Assembly (NCBI RefSeq): GCF_014199445.1
Contig: NZ_JACIJS010000001.1
Coordinates: 124,001-188,000, forward strand
Length of the DNA stretch: 64,000 nt
Source: Rubricella aquisinus
Lineage (GTDB): Bacteria > Pseudomonadota > Alphaproteobacteria > Rhodobacterales > Rhodobacteraceae
Direction of reading: 5' to 3'
Position numbers and translations under genes: made by a program. Under the pieces are notes generated by a model that was not told the DNA's origin, did no database searches, and worked only from the letters and a program-made list of their open reading frames with translations. Shown here one piece after another: positions 58,157 through 64,000 of the stretch. Numbering within the stretch: position 1 is the stretch's first letter; every line of letters starts with the position of its first letter.

Positions 58157-59604
58157 TCCACGCAATGCTCGACGCGCAGCCCGCAGAGCGGGTGATGCTG
58201 ATCACCGGGCACGACACGCGCCACAGCTATGGCAAGGTGCAAGCCGGATCGTCGGGCCTGTCTGACCTTCTTGCCCTTCAAGGCGTGCGCGCGGGCGACC
58301 GGGTGCTCATCGTGACGGAGAATTGCGCCCGCGCCATTATCGCGATTTTCGCGGCAGCGCGGCTCGGCGCTTGGGCGGTGCCGGTGAATGCGCGGCTCTC
58401 TGATGCAGAGTTGGACCGGATCATTGCCCATGCCCGCCCGCGCGCGGTGCTCTTTGCCTTGGGTGGGGAGGGCCATGCCACCCGCCATGAGGCGCACGCG
58501 GTGGACACGGGCGCCGGGCGCTATCACCTCACGCTGCCCCATGCGAGCAACCCCAGCGCGGAGGCAGGCGTCGCGGTCATGTTATACACCACCGGGACAA
58601 CCGGGCAGCCTAAGGGCGTGATGCTCACCCATGACAATCTGCGATTTGCCGCCAAAGCCTCGGCAGAGTTGCGGGGCATGGGGGTGGGCGATGTGGTCTA
58701 TGGCGCGCTGCCGATCACCCATGTGTTCGGGCTGGCCTCCATGATCATGGCGGCGACCCATGCGGGTGCCACGATCCGCTTGCACCACCGCTTCACACCG
58801 GAGGCGCTGTTCGGGGCATTGCAACAGGATGTGACGATCCTGCCCGCCGTGCCGCAGATGCATGCGCTGTTGATGCAATATGTCCGGGCGCAGGGATTTG
58901 CGCGGCTGGAGGGATCGGCGCTGCGCTATGTCTCCTCGGGCGCAGCACCGCTGGACCCCGAATGGAAACGCGCGGCGGAGGCGTTCTATGGCCTGCCGTT
59001 GCAAAACGGATATGGCATGACGGAAAGCACCGCCGGGATCGCGGCGACCCGCAATCCCATCGGCTCGCCCGATATCAGCGTGGGCGCGCCATTGCCGGGG
59101 GTTGACGTCACCCTCGACGCGCCCGGCGCGGATGGCGTGGGGGAGGTGCTGACCCGTGGCCCGCATATCATGCGCGGCTATTTCGAGGCATCAAGGGACA
59201 CCGCGATGGCGCTGCGCGCTGACGGCTTTCTGCGCACCGGCGATCTGGGCCGGATGGATGCGGAGGGGCGGCTGACCATCGTGGGGCGCGCGAAGGAATT
59301 GATCATCCGCTCCGGCTTCAACGTTTATCCGCAGGAGGTGGAGGCGGCGCTGAACGAGCATCCATCCGTCGCCTTTGCAGCGGTGATCGGGCGGCCAGTG
59401 GACGGCAATGAGGAGGTGCTCGGCTTCGTCCAGACCGAGGACACAACCCTGACCGAAGCCGCCCTGATGGATTTCGTGGCCAAGCGGCTGACAGCCTATA
59501 AGCGCCCCGCGCGGATCATCGTGACAGAGCGGCTCCCGGCGGCAGCCACCGGCAAGATCCTCAAGCACCAACTCCTTGGCGTTTTCGCGGACCTGTTGGG
59601 CTGA
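58153..59604 (+). CDS. Acyl-CoA synthetase (AMP-forming; PimA-like position)
   Basis: A 483-residue ANL ligase. P-loop VMLYTTGTTGQPKGVMLTHD, A5 NGYGMTESTAGIAATR, A8 FLRTGDLGRMDAEGRLTIVG, and the catalytic lysine in LPAAATGKILKHQL. It activates a carboxylic acid with ATP and CoA to start the pathway encoded upstream. The N-terminal domain is shorter than in fatty acyl-CoA synthetases of the FadD type. Its TGA and the stop of convergent cysG abut with no base between (TGATCA at 59602-59607). Confidence 0.9.
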   Translation: MIHAMLDAQPAERVMLITGHDTRHSYGKVQAGSSGLSDLLALQGVRAGDRVLIVTENCARAIIAIFAAARLGAWAVPVNARLSDAELDRIIAHARPRAVLFALGGEGHATRHEAHAVDTGAGRYHLTLPHASNPSAEAGVAVMLYTTGTTGQPKGVMLTHDNLRFAAKASAELRGMGVGDVVYGALPITHVFGLASMIMAATHAGATIRLHHRFTPEALFGALQQDVTILPAVPQMHALLMQYVRAQGFARLEGSALRYVSSGAAPLDPEWKRAAEAFYGLPLQNGYGMTESTAGIAATRNPIGSPDISVGAPLPGVDVTLDAPGADGVGEVLTRGPHIMRGYFEASRDTAMALRADGFLRTGDLGRMDAEGRLTIVGRAKELIIRSGFNVYPQEVEAALNEHPSVAFAAVIGRPVDGNEEVLGFVQTEDTTLTEAALMDFVAKRLTAYKRPARIIVTERLPAAATGKILKHQLLGVFADLLG

Positions 59605-61014
59605 TCAGGCGTGTAGCACGCGGGCAACGGGGGCCGTTGCCGCAGCGACCCCATGGCTGGTTGGCCATTTCACGAACAGGATCGCGGGGCTTTTGATGCC
59701 ATCGCGCTCAATCGTGCCGGAAAGGTCCGACAGGGTCGTCGTGACGCTGCGCGCGTCGGCGTAGCCCGCGCGGCTCACGATCTGGCAGGGCAGATCGGCG
59801 GGGCAGGTTTGCAACAACCCGGCCTCAATCGCGGCGGCTTCGCGCACGCCCATGTAATAGGCGATTGCCCCGCCGGGGCGCAGGGTCGGGGCGGCTGAGG
59901 TACAGGCCGCGCCGGTTGCCTTGCGCGCGGAGGCAAGCGTGATCGCGTCGATCTCATGGCGTTCGGTGAGCACGGCGTTGAACTCCGCGCTGGCGGCGAA
60001 GGCGGCAGTGATGCCCGGCACGATCTCCACCGGGATGCCTGCGGCGTCGCAGGCGTCCATCTCCTCGCGCGCGCGTCCAAAGAGGCCCGGATCACCGCAT
60101 TTGAGGCGCACGACATGCTTGCCCTCTGACGCGTGTTGCACCATCAGCCGGGCGATGCGGTCCTGCTGCCACGCGGAGGGGCGCTTGGTATCGCCGCAGA
60201 TTTTGCCCACGTCGATCCGTTCGGCATCGCGGCGGGCCAACTCCAGAATCTCCGGGTCAGACAGCGCGTCATGCAAGATCACATCGGCCTCTTGCAGGCG
60301 GCGCAGCCCGCGCAAGGTAATGAGGTCCACCCCGCCCGGCCCGGCACCCACAAGCGACACGGACCCGGCGCGCGCGGCATCCGGCGCGCGGCCTGCAAGT
60401 GCCGCCTCCGTCATCCGGTTGAGCGCCTCATCCTCAGCGCCCGAGGCATGAAGGGGGCGCAGCACATCCCAGACCCACGCCCAGAACGCGCGGCGCGCGT
60501 CCTTTTGCACGCGGTGGGCGACCATGCCGCGCATCCGGCCAAGGGACGCGGCGAACCGGCCAAGGTTCGGCTCCAGTTCCGTCTCCAGCTTCGATTTGAT
60601 CCGGCGGGCCAGCACCGGCGCGGTGCCTTCGGTGCCGATGGCGACGACCACCGGGTCGCGGTCCACGATGGCGGGGGTGAAGGCGTCGCACAGGTCCGGC
60701 TGATCCACCGCGTTGACCAGCACGCGCGCCTCCCGCGCAAGGGCCGCATGAGCCGCATCCGCGCCGGGGCAACCCGACGCACAAAAAGCAAGCACAGCCC
60801 CGCTGATCCCGTCCGCCGTGATCGCGGGCGCGTGGTGGATCACCCGGCCCGCGCGCGCAAGCTCGGCCAATTCGGGGCAAAGGCTTTCGGCCACCACGAC
60901 AATCTCGGCCTCGGTCTTGAGCATTAGCCGGGTTTTCTGCGCGGCCTCCTCCTCCCCGCCGAACACGATGACACGGCGACCGGACATTTTGAGGAACATG
61001 GGGAAGGTCTGCAT
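59605..61014 (-). CDS. cysG: Siroheme synthase
   Basis: A 469-residue multifunctional enzyme. The N-terminal half (about 1-205) has the NAD-binding FGGEEEAAQKTRLML and NAVDQPDLCDAF segments of precorrin-2 dehydrogenase/ferrochelatase; the C-terminal half has VSLVGAGPGGVDLITLRGLR and VRLKCGDPGLFGRAREEM of SAM:uroporphyrinogen III methyltransferase. It makes siroheme for nitrite and sulfite reductases. It begins 5 bp after nasA, at MQTFPMFLKM, in the nirB-nirD-nasA-cysG operon. Confidence 0.94.
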   Translation of the reverse strand: MQTFPMFLKMSGRRVIVFGGEEEAAQKTRLMLKTEAEIVVVAESLCPELAELARAGRVIHHAPAITADGISGAVLAFCASGCPGADAAHAALAREARVLVNAVDQPDLCDAFTPAIVDRDPVVVAIGTEGTAPVLARRIKSKLETELEPNLGRFAASLGRMRGMVAHRVQKDARRAFWAWVWDVLRPLHASGAEDEALNRMTEAALAGRAPDAARAGSVSLVGAGPGGVDLITLRGLRRLQEADVILHDALSDPEILELARRDAERIDVGKICGDTKRPSAWQQDRIARLMVQHASEGKHVVRLKCGDPGLFGRAREEMDACDAAGIPVEIVPGITAAFAASAEFNAVLTERHEIDAITLASARKATGAACTSAAPTLRPGGAIAYYMGVREAAAIEAGLLQTCPADLPCQIVSRAGYADARSVTTTLSDLSGTIERDGIKSPAILFVKWPTSHGVAAATAPVARVLHA

Positions 61015-61018
61015 CGGG

Positions 61019-63592
61019 CTACTCCGCAGCGATGGATTGTTGAGGAAGAAGGGCTGCCATTTCGGGGCGGCAGGCCCCGCAATTGGTCCCTGCGTTGAGC
61101 GCCGCGCCGATCTGCTCAACCGTGGCGGCACCACCCTTGATCGCGGTCAGAATGGTGTTGAGACCCACCCCGAAACAGGCGCAGACCGTCGGGCCGGGAT
61201 CAGGCATCCCCGCGCCCGGACGACCCGCAAGGGCCGCCTGCGCGTCGCCCTGCCCGATGAGATCCCGCAAGAACCCGCGCGACAGGGAAACGGGATCAGG
61301 CGCGGCGAAGAACGCCCCGACAAGCACGCCATCCTGCATCAGGGCCACGCGGGCGATGCCTCTTTTGCGGTCCTCGACGGTGATCGGGTCACTGGCGGGC
61401 GCACCGATCAGGGCTTGCGCAAAGGCCGTCCAATCCTGCGTCGGGGCCATATCCGCCAGTTCCATTTGCCAGCCATGAGAGGTGCGCGCCCGCGCCCAAT
61501 AGGCCGTGTTGGCCACGGGTTTCGCGGCTGACACGGCAAAACCGTACCACGCAGGATTGAGGGCCGTCGCCGTCACCCGCCCGGCTTTCAGCGCAGGTTG
61601 GCCCGACACCGGATCGGTCGCACCCTCCACAAGGATATTGATCCGCGCAGCAGATGCCGTCTCCCCCGTCCAATGGATCGGAGCGAACAGCGTGCCGGGG
61701 GATGTGCGGTCCGAGATCAGCGCGCGCAGGGTCACGTCACCATGCGCATTCGACAGGCGCACAAGGCTCGCGGGGGCCACACCGAGCGTCGCTGCATCCG
61801 CCGGGTGCATCTCAACGAACGGCTCCGCGATATGGAGCGACAGCGTGGCGCTGCGCCCGGTGCGGGTCATCGTGTGCCAATGGTCGCGCACACGGCCAGA
61901 GTTGAGGTGAAACTCGACAGCATTTGGCGCGGCACCGGCGCGGGGCGACAGAATGCGCGCCTTGCCCGATGGGAACGCGCCATCGGCAAACTGACGCTCC
62001 GCGCCACCCACGGGCCACATCACCGGTGCCATCATGTCATAGTCCACATGCGCGAGCGGGGTGAGGTCCAGCTTTTTGCCAAAGGACACGGACAGTGCTG
62101 TCATCGCGGCATATTCGGCGAAAATCTCTGCCGGGGAGGACCAGTTGAACGCGTCTGCCCAGCCCATCCGCTTGCCGACCTCCGCCATATGCCACCAGTC
62201 GGCACGAGCCGCACCGGGGGCAGGCAAAAAGGCGCGCTGGCGGGAGATGCGGCGCTCAGAATTCGTGACAGTGCCGTCCTTCTCCCCCCATCCCAGCGCG
62301 GGCAAAAGGACATGGGCCAGCCGGGTCGTGTCGGTCTCTGCCTCGATATCGGAGACAGCCACGAAGGGCACATTGGCAATGGCCGCGCGCACCGCGTCGG
62401 CCTTTGGCAGGGACACCGCGGGATTGGTGCACATGATCCACAGCGCCTTGATCCGGCCATCGGCGCAGGCGTCAAACAGATCAACGGCCTTCAGCCCCGG
62501 TTTGTCCGCGATGGTGGGGCTGGCCCAATAGGATTGCACGGCGGCGCGATGCGCGGGGTTTTCCAGATCAAGATGGGCGGCCAGCATATTGGCCAAGCCG
62601 CCGACCTCCCGCCCGCCCATCGCGTTGGGCTGACCGGTCACCGAAAACGGCCCCGCGCCGGGTATGCCGATCCGCCCCGTGGCAAGGTGGCAATCAAGGA
62701 TCGCGTTCACCCGGTCAGAGCCATCGGTGGCCTGATTGACCCCTTGGCTATAAATCGTGACGACACGCTTGGTCGCGGCCCAAAGCGCGTAGGTCTCCGC
62801 AATCTGAGTGCTGGACAAGCCGGTGCCAGCGGCGACCTCGGGTATGGTGGGATAGGGCATGGCGGGATCGAGCCCATCGACATGACCCGCGAAATCCGCG
62901 TTCCAATGCCCATGCGCGCGCAGATAACCCATCAGCCCGGACCAGAACAGAACGTCCGAGCCGGGCTTGAGCGGCAGATGCAGATCAGCACTGTCCGCCG
63001 TCACCGTGCTCCGGGGGTCAAGCGCGATGACCTTCGCCCCGCCTGCGAGAATCCGCTGGTGCAACACCGGATGGCACCACGCAAGGTTCGATCCGGTGAG
63101 CACGATCAGATCGGCCTCCTCCAGATCGGCATAGGTGCCGGGGACCACATCCTCCCCAAAGGCGCGTTTGTGACCGGCGACAGAGGACGCCATGCACAGG
63201 CGCGAATTGGTGTCGATATTGGCCGAGCCGATAAAGCCCTTCATCAGCTTGTTGGCGACGTAGTAATCTTCGGTCAGCAACTGGCCCGAGACGTAGAAAG
63301 CGACGCTATCGGGCCCATGCTCCGCAATCGCTTGACTGAATGCGGTGGCGACCCGGTCAAGGGCCGTATCCCAATCAGCCTCCACCCCATCAACGATGGG
63401 TGCAAGCAAGCGCCCCTCAAGCCCCAGTGTTTCACCAAGAGCGGCCCCTTTCGAGCAGAGCCGCCCGAAATTCGCGGGATGGTCCTCATCCCCACGGGCG
63501 GAAAATCCGCCCGCGCCATCGGGGGTCATCACGACGCCACAGCCGACCCCGCAATAGGCACAGGTCGTGCGGATGCCCCCCGCCCCGGTCAT
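61019..63592 (-). CDS. nasA: Assimilatory nitrate reductase catalytic subunit
   Basis: An 857-residue molybdopterin oxidoreductase. C11/C14/C18 in CAYCGVGCGV and C46 in LCSKG bind [4Fe-4S]; GSANIDTNSRLCMASSVAG and GQPNAMGGREVGGLANMLAA surround the Mo-bisMGD centre. A C-terminal BFD-like [2Fe-2S] domain (VCACFGVGLNTI then NAGTNCGACRPEM) supplies electron entry, typical of NasA. No twin-arginine signal, so it is cytoplasmic. The start at 63592 overlaps the nirD stop (ATGA). It reduces nitrate to nitrite for the adjacent NirBD. Confidence 0.95.
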   Translation of the reverse strand: MTGAGGIRTTCAYCGVGCGVVMTPDGAGGFSARGDEDHPANFGRLCSKGAALGETLGLEGRLLAPIVDGVEADWDTALDRVATAFSQAIAEHGPDSVAFYVSGQLLTEDYYVANKLMKGFIGSANIDTNSRLCMASSVAGHKRAFGEDVVPGTYADLEEADLIVLTGSNLAWCHPVLHQRILAGGAKVIALDPRSTVTADSADLHLPLKPGSDVLFWSGLMGYLRAHGHWNADFAGHVDGLDPAMPYPTIPEVAAGTGLSSTQIAETYALWAATKRVVTIYSQGVNQATDGSDRVNAILDCHLATGRIGIPGAGPFSVTGQPNAMGGREVGGLANMLAAHLDLENPAHRAAVQSYWASPTIADKPGLKAVDLFDACADGRIKALWIMCTNPAVSLPKADAVRAAIANVPFVAVSDIEAETDTTRLAHVLLPALGWGEKDGTVTNSERRISRQRAFLPAPGAARADWWHMAEVGKRMGWADAFNWSSPAEIFAEYAAMTALSVSFGKKLDLTPLAHVDYDMMAPVMWPVGGAERQFADGAFPSGKARILSPRAGAAPNAVEFHLNSGRVRDHWHTMTRTGRSATLSLHIAEPFVEMHPADAATLGVAPASLVRLSNAHGDVTLRALISDRTSPGTLFAPIHWTGETASAARINILVEGATDPVSGQPALKAGRVTATALNPAWYGFAVSAAKPVANTAYWARARTSHGWQMELADMAPTQDWTAFAQALIGAPASDPITVEDRKRGIARVALMQDGVLVGAFFAAPDPVSLSRGFLRDLIGQGDAQAALAGRPGAGMPDPGPTVCACFGVGLNTILTAIKGGAATVEQIGAALNAGTNCGACRPEMAALLPQQSIAAE

Positions 63593-63927
63593 TCGGCAGC
63601 CATCGCCTGATCGAGTCGTGCCACATCCATCAGGATGCGGCCCCCACGAACCTCGACGGGCCAAGTGGCCACCTGCCCCTCATCCATGCCCTCGACCATC
63701 CCGCTTTCCAGCGAGATGACCCAATTGTGCAGCGGACAAGTCACGCTGCGGCCATGCTGGATGCCGTTGGACAATGGCCCGCCCTTATGCGGGCAGCGGT
63801 CATCAATCGCGAAGACCTCATCCTGCGCGGTGCGGAACACGGCCACGCATCCAAGCGGTGTTTTGACGACCCGCGCCCCTTCGGTGGGGATGTCGTCCAA
63901 ATGTCCAATGTCGATAAAGCGGGTCAT
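63589..63927 (-). CDS. nirD: Nitrite reductase (NADH) small subunit
   Basis: A 112-residue Rieske-fold protein with CPHKGGPL (C45, H47) and CPLHNW (C64, H67) binding a Rieske [2Fe-2S]. NirD partners NirB in reducing nitrite to ammonium. ATGA overlaps on both ends (nirB at 63924-63927 and nasA at 63589-63592) show tight coupling. Some NirD proteins lack the cluster ligands; here all four are present. Confidence 0.94.
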   Translation of the reverse strand: MTRFIDIGHLDDIPTEGARVVKTPLGCVAVFRTAQDEVFAIDDRCPHKGGPLSNGIQHGRSVTCPLHNWVISLESGMVEGMDEGQVATWPVEVRGGRILMDVARLDQAMAAE

Positions 63928-64000
63928 TCTGCGGCCACCTGTGTCAGATCGGCAAGCGGGGTGAATTCGTGGGCGTCCTTGCCCCCGGCCCGTTCTGCCC
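63924..64000 (-). CDS. nirB: Nitrite reductase (NADH) large subunit, C-terminal fragment
   Basis: Only the last 24 or so codons are in the window, ending AERAGGKDAHEFTPLADL followed by a short TQVAAE tail. The stop overlaps the nirD start (ATGA). Identity as NirB rests on the conserved nirB-nirD order and the EF.PL.DL-type tail; the body of the protein lies beyond the right edge. Confidence 0.75.
   Translation of the reverse strand, partial: AERAGGKDAHEFTPLADLTQVAAE

Noticed and set aside
61598-63610. A 670-codon plus-strand open frame opposite nasA
   Set aside because: nasA on the other strand has all cofactor motifs; this frame has none.
1-64000. Prophage, insertion sequence, CRISPR, integron or tRNA signals
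   Set aside because: No transposase, integrase, phage structural gene, regularly spaced repeat or tRNA T-loop pattern was noticed on reading; a tRNAscan or ISfinder search would be needed to exclude them formally.

Overview
The window is high-GC chromosomal DNA from an alphaproteobacterium, most likely a marine Rhodobacteraceae (Roseobacter-group) member. The evidence is a complete bhcRABCD cluster (beta-hydroxyaspartate cycle), TRAP and family-5 ABC uptake systems, a NasA-type nitrate assimilation operon, and intergenic elements built around a GCCTCCGGCGGGGTATATTT-like core. I saw no phage, transposase, CRISPR, plasmid, rRNA or tRNA signal. Genes are packed in operons with many 4-bp ATGA or 1-bp TGATG overlaps.

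Layout. 1-151: start of ychF (minus). 247-3545: lipocalin, then an aminotransferase/FAD amine oxidoreductase pair. 3553-3959: composite non-coding repeat, copy A. 3960-5744: DEAD-box helicase (minus). 5850-9764: glpD-glpK-glpR with a candidate GlpR operator. 9775-11132: sulfotransferase-like protein and FAH hydrolase, followed by a 21-bp inverted repeat between convergent genes. 11358-16699: bhcR divergent from bhcABCD. 16754-19182: galE (minus), then a GNAT protein and a pirin. 19186-19574: composite repeat, copy B. 19604-22920: lutABC-yjbR (minus) with a palindromic operator upstream. 22977-27436: extensin-like protein, GntR regulator, then agmatinase, methyltransferase and a glutamine synthetase homologue. 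27557-34581: ectoine-hydrolase-like M24 protein, TetR regulator, TRAP transporter, cyclase, FAH and OsmC. 34642-38804: DUF2945-like protein, topoisomerase IB, gdhA, matB. 38801-49905: AraC regulator divergent from a dioxygenase, an MBL-fold protein, a family-5 ABC importer and a GH38 alpha-mannosidase. 49996-59604: IclR regulator and a beta-oxidation operon resembling pimFABCDE, with an added nitronate monooxygenase. 59605-64000: nirB(partial)-nirD-nasA-cysG (minus).

How the genes work together. The theme is scavenging of small organic carbon and nitrogen compounds: glycerol-3-phosphate, lactate, glycolate/glyoxylate through the beta-hydroxyaspartate cycle, polyamines or agmatine, a TRAP-imported acid, an alpha-mannoside, acyl or dicarboxylic acids, malonate and nitrate. 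Most catabolic blocks carry their own regulator (GlpR, BhcR, GntR, TetR, AraC, IclR), and palindromic candidate operators can be seen next to several of them.

The least-explained parts are the two shuffled composite repeats that fill convergent intergenic spaces, the M24/TRAP/cyclase/FAH/OsmC cluster, and the dioxygenase/degenerate MBL/ABC/GH38 cluster. All functions are assigned by reading the protein sequences; no database search was run.
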